The notes under the pieces were generated by a model. The model saw only the letters and a program-made list of their open reading frames with translations. It had not been told where the DNA came from and made no database searches. From Sinonovacula constricta (taxonomy: Eukaryota; Mollusca; Bivalvia; Cardiida; Solecurtidae), in contig CM017558.1 in assembly GCA_007844125.1 (NCBI GenBank), forward strand, positions 53,793,408 through 53,857,407: DNA of 64,000 nt, in the 5' to 3' direction. Position 1 is the stretch's first letter. Each line of letters opens with the position of its first letter. The translations under genes were made by a program, and so were the position numbers. This document shows positions 1 to 32,000 of the stretch, one piece after another.

Positions 1-166
1 CAATTGTTTAAGAAATTTTTTTAAATGAAATCTTACTGTGAAAAAACAACAAAGCTCAAACTACTCATGCCTGCAAGACCATTAGACCACCATTTCTATA
101 TAGAAATGTAAATAATTCTAAGAAAGATTGACATAAATTATGATACATTAGTCTATTCTTCCTTAC
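1..166 (-). other. PRPS intron 4 (partial)
   Basis: Intron sequence downstream of the splice donor AGAG|GTAAGG of PRPS exon 4; it runs off the left edge. AT-rich, with no other feature seen. Confidence 0.7.
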
Positions 167-9104
<8,938 letters not shown>

Positions 9105-9510
9105 CCTGCGTCCGTCTGTCTGTCCCTCGGAAGGTTCCGTGACGGCCGGGGCAAATAGCATATACGGGTGCACGAGGATCTCACAAACACAAACTGAGTT
9201 GGTTCCCTTTATTTGACGTAAGATCCGGAAACCAGCAACATAAACTTACATTGTAAACAAAGATTTCTTTTCAGAAAACTGTCATCTTCTTCATATTTAT
9301 ATTTGTTATAAGTGCGTATCTAAAAATGCTGCACATAAAATTCTTTGATATTAATGTCTCAATCAATTTAAAACAGCTTGTTCGAGACTATATTTTGTGC
9401 GCATGCCCACGAATTGAACTTCCGGTCAGAGTTTGTTTTGTGAATTTCGTCTTTAATTTGATAGAAAGGAAGTTTCCAAACTAAAGAAAAGGGACTCTCC
9501 TAAACATACA
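9105..9510. promoter_or_regulatory. Shared head-to-head promoter region of PRPS and UBE2K
   Basis: The two start codons, on opposite strands, are 406 bp apart, so both transcripts must begin in or near this stretch. Sites seen: ACTTCCGG at 9418-9425 (ETS/GABPA core), TGCGCATGCCCA at 9398-9409 (close to the NRF1 palindrome), TGACGTAA at 9214-9221 (ATF/CRE-like) and CCGGAAA at 9224-9230 (ETS-like). No TATA box is placed convincingly. ETS plus NRF1 sites are typical of divergent housekeeping promoters. Transcription starts cannot be read from the sequence. Confidence 0.65.
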
Positions 9511-20921
<11,411 letters not shown>

Positions 20922-21144
20922 CCTTGTTTAACCTAGAGTTGTTTTCTAATTAGTCTAAATTATCTGAGTACAAGTGGTGTGATGTGTGCAAACTTAAGTC
21001 AAGTCCTTACTGGATATTATATGCATATTAGGCCCAATAGGGATGTTTACCACTGGCAGAACACTGTTGACAAATTAATAATACTAAAATTCTATTACTT
21101 GTAAAAGATGCAGATATATGTACCTTAGGGCCCAGGGTAGTAAG

Positions 21145-21330
21145 AAGGGGGTCCTTGGCTGAGTGGGTAAAGCCATGTACTTCCTCTGACTCTTGGGTAT
21201 TCACTGCATGTTTTGCACTTTGATTAGTGTAAAAACTTTCATTTGTGAAGATTTTCCTGCAGTGTGGTCAGTGTTCTATGGACATTTGTCTTCTTCCAGC
21301 CAGTAACAGCTGGACATCACTATATGACCA
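21145..21330 (+). mobile_element. Old tRNA-like SINE
   Basis: GGGGGTCCTTGGCTGAGTGG resembles a tRNA 5' half with A box TGGCTGAGTGG; CTTCCTCTGACT matches the SINEs at 13863 and 15581. The B box is decayed. The tail AGCTGGACATC resembles the copy near 26580. Confidence 0.5.
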
Positions 21331-22589
21331 TTGTGGCTGTGATATGCTTTCAAGACAAACCAGATTAAGTTCTCAAGTCTTAAAACCAGTCTCATGTTTC
21401 TGATTAGTCAGTTTTCATAATCCATTAAAATCTATCAAATCCCTTTCTTTTAATTTACATCAGACTCAAGCTCATAGTGTTCTAAACTGTGCTGCAGATC
21501 TTATGTCTGAAAATTCATATTTTAAAATAGCAAGTCTAGATATATAAAAATAGGTAAGAAAAAGTATCAAACTATTATAGAAAAGGAATCTATAATTTTA
21601 GATCATGAGAATAGATAGTCCTCTTTTTCTGAAAAAGACAAACTTTCATTTGTGGGCAGTAAATATGGCATTTGTGTAAAGACTAAGAATTCAGCTCTTT
21701 TGTTTAATAATAGAGTAAATTGAAAATGGCCCAAGGATACACATTTTGTGAGGCTTTTAAAGAAGTTTACTAAAAGTTTTTTTACCTAAATAATTTGCAG
21801 ATGGCTTCGTATATACTCAGTCATGTTTAAAATATCGTGATATGTATTTTTCTATAAACACATATGACAAGCAGGTATGTTCTTCCAGAAGTTACAGTCA
21901 TTGTAGAGAAAAAAATATTGTTAATAAAATCAGCACATGTGTAACACATTGTGATGACTATTTCCATACTTTTTTAAACATTGTATAGAAATATTATCTT
22001 ACTTCAAGGGCATAAAACCACCTGTTAAGACTTTGTCAGCAGTTAAAAACCCTCAGCCAGAGTCCATAGATCTCCAATCTTTTACTGTAGTGTCTACTTA
22101 GGTTCATTATTAATCATTTTATGCAATTGCATCAAAGATCTGAAGGCAAACTATGTGATCAAGAAACCAAGCAAAAATATGGCATCATTGTAAGAGCTTT
22201 TTTCCAATAATATAGAATAAACCATGTGCTTTATGGTTTGACACCTTTTTAAACATTAAATAGGTTTTCTATTAGAAGTACGGGTATATTACTAGTAATT
22301 TGTTAGTAATTTGCAGTTCTTTGGAACACTTGTGCATCTCTACTATTTAAACAGCAAAATTGTTATTTGGATGAAAGAAAGACTTTGAAAAGTTAAATTA
22401 TGTTCACCAAACACAATGAAACTTATTTGAAGAGTGATTGGAATATAGGTAGTTTTATTTATTAGACTGTTAAATTCTGTTGTACAGATCATGATTCATG
22501 TACATTTGTTGTTGTTTTTTAATCCAGGCCTAAGGATTTAAAACATGCCTGAGGACACTTGTATAGACGCATGCTGAAACATAAGTATA

Positions 22590-22612
22590 TGTATATATAT
22601 ATATATATACGA
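22590..22612. repeat. (TA)n microsatellite
   Basis: A run of TA dinucleotides with slight variation on each side. Confidence 0.8.
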
Positions 22613-25600
22613 GTATATAAAAGTAGAAAAGATCTTATTGCTGTATCACAAAATGTGCAGGAAATGTGCTCTTAAAAGAGTACATTCTATCTACAATGTC
22701 ATTTATTTGAAAGTGATTGGAGCCAGTAACAACAGTTGTTTGAATTTTAAGTTTCATGCAGATTATTAAACAGATGTCATATAAAGACTATTTTCCCTGT
22801 TGATTTTTTCCCCAAATGGTAAAGAGTTTGTCACCAAATAATATGGTTAACATAAAATAGTTCTTCGCACTTTGTGGCATTGCATGGAGAGAAAAATCTA
22901 AAAAGAAGTCTTAATACTTAGAAAAACAACAACAACCTTTTCATGCAAGTTTAATGAGAAATATAGAAAGGGAAAAAAATGCTGGCACACTAGTGTAACT
23001 AAAGAAAAAATAATAACATACAGGTTAATATTATGGTACTGATAAATTAAATATTGTAGGTCTTCATAGTTCTTACATTATGAACAATGGCAAAGGTTTG
23101 AGCAACCAAGACATTGTGGTTTGTAATCACAATTATTATTATAAATAATGGAACAATGTCTAACTTCTATTCAAAATATGTGTATATATGTGAGCACATT
23201 GTTGTTTGTCAGGAAATGGAATAGAAATGCTTAGATGAGAAATAGATTCAAGCTAGTTAACTCTTATATTGTGTAATCATGTCACAGTATTTTATTCAAA
23301 AGTGATAAGAAACATTTGTTTTAATACCTTGACTGGACACAGAAGCATTCTGTATGTGTGTGTTTGCCAAATTGGTAGCAAAGAAAATAGAAAACCAATT
23401 GTATTTGTTTTGAGCACAAAGTGTGGTGTGTCAACTATCATGGTCCTACATGTATGTTCTACTTACTGATATTGCTTGCATTCACCGATATCATCTTTAT
23501 AAATTTACATATTATTGTATTATAAGACTAAGGCTTGGGTGTAAACTGAATATCAGATGTAAATGGTTCATTGCAAAAATTGAAATGTAATCAGGACTTA
23601 CTTCATTTTATTTGCTATATCACTTTGGGGAAATGTGTCCCCCCGGTACTTTTACTTTCTTTTCTGTTTTTTATTCACATGTTCTTGCTTTTTGTGTATT
23701 TTTCCATCGATACCTTATGAGTGAAATGGTGTATATATGTTCCTTCAATTTCAACTTTTATTTAAAAAAAGTTGTGTTTATGAATATATGGAGATGGTAT
23801 GGCATTTTGTCATATGAAAAGGAATGGTTGATAAGGTTTTATTGTTTTTTTTTCATATACTTTAATATACTTTTGTTATATATGTATCAATGACTGGTTA
23901 ATACAAAGTTTTAAACCAACAATAGATTTAAAAAGTACATCTGTTCATTGGAGTTTTGCAGTGTTTCTGCAATTGTACACTTTTGTCGCAATAAGTTTGT
24001 ATCTGACACAGAAGAGCATAGTCCTTTTTTTTATGACACCTTAAATCAGCCTTTCTGCTTCTGAAGTCATCATTCCAGGACTACAAAAAATGGCGCTAAC
24101 AAACTTTCAACATTAAGAATCAGACTGTTAACATTTAAACTTTCAGAGTACTTTGGCCATTGTTACAAGTGCAAAGTGTAAATTATGACAACCATTGTAC
24201 TGTTCACACTTGTCAGCTTTATTAGCAAATGACTGTTAGAAAAAGAAAATAAATGAATTTGGTGTTTTCTTTTCAGTAAATTACACCATACTATTTCATT
24301 GATCAAGGTCACGATGCCATCCCATGGGTTCTTAATGAAAAAAGTAAACATTGTGGAAACCTTTTTTTTTCTATTGTTAATTACAGAATTTATGAATAAT
24401 TTATTTTGTTACCAAGGTTGGTATAGAGCTTGCTTATGAGAAGTGAAAACTTTACCTGTAGGTCATTGAAATCAAGATCACTACTACATTGCAATTATGC
24501 AGCTGAAAATCTGATTTTGCATCATTTGACATGTTTCTTGTTTATGCTGAATAGTCACAGTTTATGGACCTTTTTTCTGTTACATACTGGTACAGTAAAT
24601 AAATATGTTAACTGCACTGTCTTTAAATAATGCCTTTTCTATATTTTACCAATATTTTGGCTTTGAAATGGGTCTGGCTTTATGCTTTTGAACAGTTTTT
24701 TCTTTTGTTACTTTTGTTGTTGTTTTCTGTTGAAGAGATGCAATCATGGTTCAAGTTTTTGCTTCAATATGAACCAGCTACCAATTTAAAAATGATTTCC
24801 TACATTCTGAAGACAAGAAATCTATGAGGATTCTCTAACTTTCATAGTTGCTGTAACCAACCTTACATTAAAATGTTTTTTATGTTGTTTTATCAGATTC
24901 AACATGTTCTGGATTACCTTGATTCACATATTATGTCCACACTTTACAAAGAAAGAGCAAGCATATTGTTTTGCAGTTGGCTGCTAGTAAATGACTTAGT
25001 TTCTGATCTAAATATAGGGAACACATGAGGCAACACTCCTCTAACTCTGGGGCATTGGTCATGATGAGTACTTAAGATGATTCTTTTTCAGTTTGAGGTC
25101 AGTTGTGCAAAGGTAAAGGAAAAGAGACCTTGAACATGTATTTGTAACCAATATCTGAAACAATTACGTGGTTATATTACAAAACATTATTAAAGGCTAT
25201 GCAGCATATATGGTGGATCCTGGTCAGTCTGATCACTATCTGCACTATCTGTGTAGACCTTTCAACTTGTCCCTAGCTGGTCCTGAATTGTTGACTTGTA
25301 TTGCCTTTTGTGCATGGCTCTTTCCTGAAGGAAAAATGGATACTAGGGTATAGATTCACTTGATTTACGAATCAACATGCTTCCCTGATTTCAATATTCC
25401 ATGATTTTGTGTTTATGAATATCTTTTTTCCATATTTTCTTGAAAATATTTGTACATGTACTTGTCTTTCTCTAGAGCAAATTGTTGTACTGATACATGA
25501 TGATGAATTATTATTTTTAATTGTATGATTGTTTATAATTTCCGTGAATTTGTTGCATACAAGCTTGTTTTCAGACTATTCAATACAACAGACACAATTC

Positions 25601-26026
25601 ATTTCCAAATTGATAGTATGAAAAAGTTTATTGTAATAGTTACTTCCTTGTTCATTGTATTTTTTCAGTGGGAGGTAGGTCTAAATAGATGCACTTACTT
25701 TCCATGTATTTATTGATAGTTAAAACAGCAAATGTTCAGTGGATTTCTTAGGGTTAGGTTAAATTGATGCACATCATAGCTTTAAGGTATTCTTTATATT
25801 TTTTATTCTAATTGCTTTGTTAATTGTTTAATCCAAGTGCTATTGCTAGTGCAGTAAATGAAATATGAGTATGATTACTGCTATTTAATCTTTGTAATTA
25901 TAATTATTATTATTGTACTATGATACCTATAACTGGTATGGAGTTTGCACACTTGTCAATATTGATGTATTATGTGTTGAAACATAATTCTGACCTGTAT
26001 TGATACTAATCACCGAGTATGAACTC

Positions 26027-26032
26027 AATAAA
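26027..26032 (+). terminator. Candidate UBE2K poly(A) signal
   Basis: AATAAA followed within 10-30 bases by TTTGTTTTTACTTTC and GTTGCTTGTT, a GT-rich element. Placement is inferred. Confidence 0.45.
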
Positions 26033-26996
26033 TGATTTGTTTTTACTTTCATGTTGCTTGTTCATTTATCCTCCAGTTAAGTTTTTGATAGCTGAGAAAT
26101 TGAAGAGCCTCTAGCTGATTACTCCTCAGCCACACATAATGTGAGTTGGAAGGATAAAATCTATAAGAGCAAAGATCATCCTGTTGACGTGCAGCGTTGT
26201 GGTGATTCTACCAAGTCATTTGTTAGCAGTCTTCCTCTGCATAGGTGTTGCTATGCTGACAAACTTTGTACGGCTGCAATGTATATAACAAACAAAACAT
26301 ATTACAATAAATAAGCTTGACAATTATTTTTTTTAAATGAGATTGTTAAAAACTTTATAATTTATTTTAAGAACTGCGGTTCTAGGTGTTAGAGTTAAAC
26401 AAACAGGCTCCCTAAATGGGAGTGTTTGTGGCCATATGGATAGTCTCCTGACTTGTCTCCTTGGTACCTTACTGTGTAAGTTTGAGTTCTGGTCATGGTG
26501 CAAACTTTTGAGGATGTCTTTCTGATGTGTGCCACTGGTTCTACTCAGGCATTTGTTTAGGATCCTCTACCGAAATCAGCTGGATGTCTCTAATAAACAC
26601 AATTGTGTCACTGGGATATACATGTACGTTTACAGAAAATATAAACAAATGGGTGCTTGGATACTCAATTTTGCTAGGAGCAATATTTTCCTTGGTGTTG
26701 TTCTAACAGATCAGTGTAAATTCCAGCTAAAAAATATCACTTCCAGTTAGTTACATGCAGATTAAGGTGAAACCAGTTGCATATGTTTTATTTTAATGGT
26801 TAATGCTAGTTAAGCCGACCATGGAAGTTAGCGTCTGTCAATGTATTAGTGATTTGTTATGGTTATTTTATTCTTCATCAATTGATGGAGATCTGTTTGT
26901 ATTATATTTGAAAAATAAAGGAATGGGAGGGATTTTTATGGTCAGAAGCTCTGCTAAGCATAAGGTTTCGTAGACAGCTAAAGAAAACACACTATT

Positions 26997-27205
26997 CAGG
27001 GTTGTCACTAGAAATATTTTGAGCAGGCTCAATTAACTTTTGAGGAGGCTAGGCTATGCGAGCGCCGAAGGCGAGAAGCGCTGCTAAGGGGGTCCTGGGG
27101 GCATGCTCTTTACTGAGTTTCATTTTTTTCTTCAAATTTGAGGCGGCATGATTTTCATTTGAGGCGGTCAAATCGGCCGCCAGCCGCCTACTAATGACAA
27201 CCCTG
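26997..27205. mobile_element. hAT-like MITE, 209 bp
   Basis: Perfect 11-bp terminal inverted repeats CAGGGTTGTCA / TGACAACCCTG, extending imperfectly to about 17 bp. ACTATT lies on both sides (26991-26996 and 27206-27211) as a visible target duplication. The interior is GC-richer, with GCGAGCGCCGAAGGCGAGAA and a GGGGGTCCTGGGGGCATGC stretch. hAT elements usually give 8-bp duplications; only 6 bp match here. Confidence 0.85.
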
Positions 27206-28066
27206 ACTATTGATAAAATATATTACAAAAAATATAAAAAAATGGACAAGCTTCTTTGAATTTCCTGAGCTGGAAAATACTTTTACCTAGATTAAAGCGG
27301 TTTGGTCACAAATTTGCATTGATAATTGTTTTTTTGGTGATTTTTTGAAATGTTGACGTACATGTAAATTATCTGTAAAATTTGGCCTCCGACGAGGGTC
27401 ATTACCAACTTTTTTTTGGTAAAGGAGATACAATCCTACTTGTATTTTATTGCAATTCAATTTATTTTTATTAACTTATATCTATTTGATTGTTTGATAA
27501 CATTTGTGGTTCTTGGAAGTGGATATTCATTCAGAATAAATGTATCTTTTTATTTCCTGACTTACTCACTTTTTGTTTTTTGGGGCCCTAGGCGATAATC
27601 ATATATAATTGAAAAAATATCAAGTTTTACGTGGTGAAATGTCTTAAAACTGCATAAAAGTGTCTAACTACATGTAATTTACAATGTTAGTCCAATTTGA
27701 AAGAGATCGCTGAATGTTGGTGTTAGGGGCTGTGGACCTTAACCACAACAGATAATACTATTACCTTCTATTATTCTGCAATATGACTCCTGCATATAAG
27801 CATGTTTCCATACAAAGGTTATGGTTTACAAACTGATAACCTATTTAAGCCCATGATTTATGTGTTTATATAAGAACGTACAATCCGATAGGATTGACAA
27901 TCACATTGTCGAAAACTTTTGCAGCAAGTATGTTCTGAGAGTTTGAGTGGGTGCAGAGACACCCATCCCCACAATTTCTATACAATTCATAGAAGTAACG
28001 ACCGTATTTGTGTGTGTTTTCTTTATTTTAAGTTCAGCAATCGAGAATAGCTTTTAACTAAGAATA

Positions 28067-28486
28067 GATAGTTTCCATGTGATGTCATAGGCACTGATAA
28101 GACAGTTTAAGGCAGCCATCTTTGATTTTTTATCAATTTAACAGCTTTTATTAAGTATTTTAAATATCAAAACTATATTTTGATATTTTAAAAGGTTAAA
28201 AAATACAACAAGAAGTAACACAGTTCACTTTGTTTAAGGATGAGCCAATAATTTTATTTATTTCTGTGTATTAATTCTTTGTGCATTTATCAATTTAAAA
28301 AGTATTGCATTCTAAAAATATGAAGTTCAAGAGCTTTCCAATGATGTATAGCTTTTAATGTTTGGACCACAAATGAAGAAATTACAAGAAAATAAAATTT
28401 ACGCTTCATTCATCTGAAAATCACTTGAAGTTGCCATCAAAGATGGCTGCCAAGATAACGGATCTTCACTGATGTGGAAACTATCT
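28067..28486. mobile_element. Palindromic MITE, 420 bp, flanked by TA
   Basis: Ends GATAGTTTCCA / TGGAAACTATC with TA on each side. Inner arms pair again at GGCAGCCATCTTTGAT (near 28111) and ATCAAAGATGGCTGCC (near 28437). The interior has a second palindrome around ATATCAAAACTATATTTTGA. No coding capacity. Confidence 0.8.
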
Positions 28487-28916
28487 ATACTGGAGGAGTA
28501 TGTCATTAGTCATAAAACTGAAACTGATTGACAACATATGAGGCAGTAATTGAAATAAATATGAAGGAGTTTAGATGAATTTATGCAGCATGTATATAGC
28601 TTTAAATGTACAAAGCTTAATAACAAGTTACTTTAAACTCAAGATTCTGGAGCTCTAACAGTTACTGGTCTATCAACTGAGCGACTTGGCAGATAGCTCT
28701 GGAAGAATGCATATTCTTGATAATATTATATGTATCATTTTTGATAAAATCGCTCTTCATATGCTATCATTACATTGATCATCATGAATGAACATATGAT
28801 AATTTCAAAGCTTCAAGTTTCCAAAATTATCACACAAACATTGAGTCGGGAAAATGGGATCTTATCCTTTCCGCTATTTCACGTACATTCCGTTCATTGA
28901 TTTGACATTTTGTTCT

Positions 28917-28926
28917 CCATTTATGG
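28917..28926. promoter_or_regulatory. CArG box (SRF-type site) upstream of MTMR2
   Basis: CCATTTATGG fits CC(A/T)6GG exactly and sits at the centre of the 14-bp palindrome CTCCATTTATGGAG, 107 bp before the MTMR2 start codon. Whether it lies in the promoter depends on the unknown transcription start. Confidence 0.4.
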
Positions 28927-29032
28927 AGGTAGATATGTTGCAAACGGGAAATTAACTAAGCCGTATATATTTTATCTTGTTTTTATTAATAATGATAAAC
29001 TTTCTCCACATATATTATCTTTATTTTAAGTT

Positions 29033-32000
29033 ATGAATAGAAACGATAGACTCGACTATTCTATTAACTCTAAACTAGTAAACAGAACAAAAGCGTCGAG
29101 CATGGATTCGATATCCAACTCGGAACAATCCTCGTCTCTGCCTTTTGGGGAATCGTCCAGTTCAAAAGATTCCGGCTCACCCTCAAAGTCAATATGTTCT
29201 TCAGCATCAACATCTTCAGAAAATGTACCTTCTCACGAAATGAAGGTAGGGCATTTGACAAATTTACATATGACTTATAAATATGTAAAGAAGAGCAACA
29301 ATTATTTGCAATAAACCGTAATATATCACCTTGTATGAAGTAAAGTTATTCTGGGTGGAGAAAAGTCCTGTCCCTAATTGGGATTGAACCCAAGAGCTTC
29401 AGTTCTGCAGGCAGACACGCAACCATTTCGCAAATTTGTTAACCCAATAATTAAGCTGTTGGAAGTTTCTTTATGCACAGAAAGAAAAATTTAACAGGCA
29501 CTCCAGGTACTAATATTTAGCTTCCAGCACATCAGTCATTGATTCTTTAAAATGACAGTTTAGAAGATTATTAACATATGAGCTGGAAGGAATATTTTAC
29601 CTGGGGTTGGCGTCAAACTATCAATATTCTGGGCAGACGGCTCTTGGATGATCCTATTGGGAGATGGTCATTTTGTAACCATGCACATTTTTAATCAACC
29701 AATTTGTTAGTTAGGTAATCAGTGGGTCATATAGGTGAAAAGATTTCCTTATTGATACATAATTTCGTATTTTTGACTGTCACCGGGGTCTTTTTTCCAA
29801 TTTCCCAGAGCTAATTGCTCTTATGCAAAAAGCGAAAAAAAAACTGGTGCACAGAGTAAGTAATCTTCTTCCTGAATTCGATCAAATCCATTAATGGCAG
29901 CTTATGTAAAATTACACAGGAGTTTCTGATTTATATTCATTAATGTAAACAAACTTTGCAAGGATTGACGAAATTTTTTGATGAAATGTAACATATTCTG
30001 ATTAGTTCTCACAAAGTCTTTCGTTTTACAAAATTTCTGATATGTCAAACTAAATGTCAAAATAGCAGCAGATACTTTTTAAGCAGATGATACATCAGCA
30101 TCATCAAAGATGATTGATTGCGAATATTATTGTCAACTTTGTTAATGACACAAAAGAGTTGGAAAAGAACAAGTGCGATGGGAATGATTAATTGAATGAG
30201 TCTTAAAAGGAGAACAATAAAATGAATGGTTAGAAAACCCAGATATTTTAGTTTATTTGAAATACTATTTTTAAAAGCTTTTGGGGCTGCTGGCCATCTG
30301 GTCTCAGCCTACGCTTTGCCCTGGACCTGCTAGGGTTGGTCCCCAATTTGTTTTTGTTTTCCAGTATTTTGGAAATTTCTAACTTTCATCCATGGGCTCT
30401 CTCTGTTTGCCACTGACCTCAAATTGCTATTAAAAGAATTAATAAATATTGTTAGTATCTAACTGTTAGTAAATAAAGCAGTATTGGCCATATGATGAGA
30501 CATTTATTCCTGTTATTATTTCCACTTTTAATTATTTAAAGGTCAAATAAAATGAATATGTCAATTTTGTTGAATATCCCCTTTTCTTGTCATTAAAGTA
30601 ATAAGGATAACAGTGTGCTAACTTTTACTTTTATAACCCAACATTTTGCAGTAATTTTTGAAATTAAAAGTGAGCATATATACATTTCTGAATAAATCTG
30701 TACTTGCTTATTTCCCTTGTGATGACATAAACTTTTACACTTTCATCCAAGTGACCTGCGGCCCTTGTGACCTTCTAGGGATACCTGTCTGTCACTGCAC
30801 TTATATGGCCGCATATGGGAGTGGAATGGTGTATGGTGCAGTTTTCAAGTGTAACTCGCAATCAAGTCGTTAAGTACCTACTAATAAGTCTAGTGGCAGT
30901 TTTCACCATTTTCTCAAGGACAAGAATCTTTAGAAAATTTGGGCAAGTAAGATTGGCTGTTGTGATCTGATTGACAAAAAGAAGCTTTTTTATGCCAATT
31001 AAAGCTGTAGGCTTTGTTCACTGCATTTTGAAGAAAACGGTTTTCTGTTCAAACAAACTGTTTAGAGGAACATTGGATTAAAACAAAAATAAATCAAATC
31101 TTGACGACAAATGTGATGCTGACGCTTTTCAACTTTCCAAGCAAGATTGACCTGAGACCATTAGTCAATACACACTAAGCTTAAGTATACACACTAAGTT
31201 AAAGGAATTGTTGTTGTGTTTTTAATTCTATAAAAAAGAGAGCTAGTTATACTTTTTTATTTTATCTAAATAGAACTACTTCGTCCCTGTGTGAACACAA
31301 ATATTAATAACCCAGTACATTTCCCACTTTTTTCCCTGCTAGACTGGTATTATTTGCCAGTTATTTTTTCATCAAGCATTATTTATTTTATTGATATTCA
31401 AAATTGATTGTACACTAAAGACTCACACTTTTAGTTTGACTATGTCTTTACATAGAGATTTATAGACTCAGAATTACATTTGTGAGCAATTGGTTTTAGG
31501 CAGTAGCATTTCTTCAGTATCTAGGTATAAAGCTCAAGTATAATGCATTACTGTTGGCTTAAATTCTTTTTAAATCGGAAAAAATAAGATAGGTTATTAC
31601 ATCCTAGCTTGAGGTTTAAACCATCAATCAAGTTTCTGCAGTCATTTATGTTTATCTTTGCTGATCAGAAATGTATAAGTATTATACAAAAGTCAACTTT
31701 AGATATAAGGACAGATGGATTTAACTTTTTATAAATGTGTTTATGTAGTGTCATGTTTCACATGAATCGGTAAAAGACACAGCTAAATTCAATTAACAGT
31801 AATAGTAGAAACTTGGCTCATTGGATTAGCCAGTCGGGTATGTGTTATTGGCAGGGTAATAAATCTGCCAATTTAAGGCCAGATATGCCACCTTTCTTCC
31901 TGCCTTCCCCTTCCTGTCTCCTTCCATATCCCTGGAATGATTATGTGCCTTTTTATGATGATTAAATATTAAAATGTAGTCAAAATATGCTTTCTTACCT

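Larger units (their letters stand above)
20922..26050 (+). other. UBE2K: Probable UBE2K 3' UTR
   Basis: AT-rich plus-strand DNA after the stop codon without coding signals. A poly(A) signal AATAAA at 26027-26032 followed by T/GT-rich DNA is the best end point; earlier AATAAA words could give shorter transcripts. It contains an old SINE (21145-21330) and a TA microsatellite (22590-22612). Short frames here, such as 23612-23893 and 24430-24827, have no family resemblance. Confidence 0.5.
26051..29032. other. Intergenic region UBE2K-MTMR2
   Basis: About 3 kb. It holds a decayed SINE-like stretch (26405-26590, with CTCCTGACTT and TTTGAGTTCTGGTC), an hAT-like MITE (26997-27205), a 420-bp palindromic MITE (28067-28486), a tRNA-like relic near 28650-28700 on the minus strand (CTCAGTTGATAGACC) and a CArG-type site (28917-28926). 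No coding exon was seen. Confidence 0.65.

Noticed and set aside
9171..9173. Upstream in-frame ATG for PRPS
   Set aside because: It would add 23 residues (MHPYML..) unlike any [13 protein letters not shown] is the family start.
29345..29450. Functional tRNA gene
   Set aside because: The B box is good but no full cloverleaf could be drawn.
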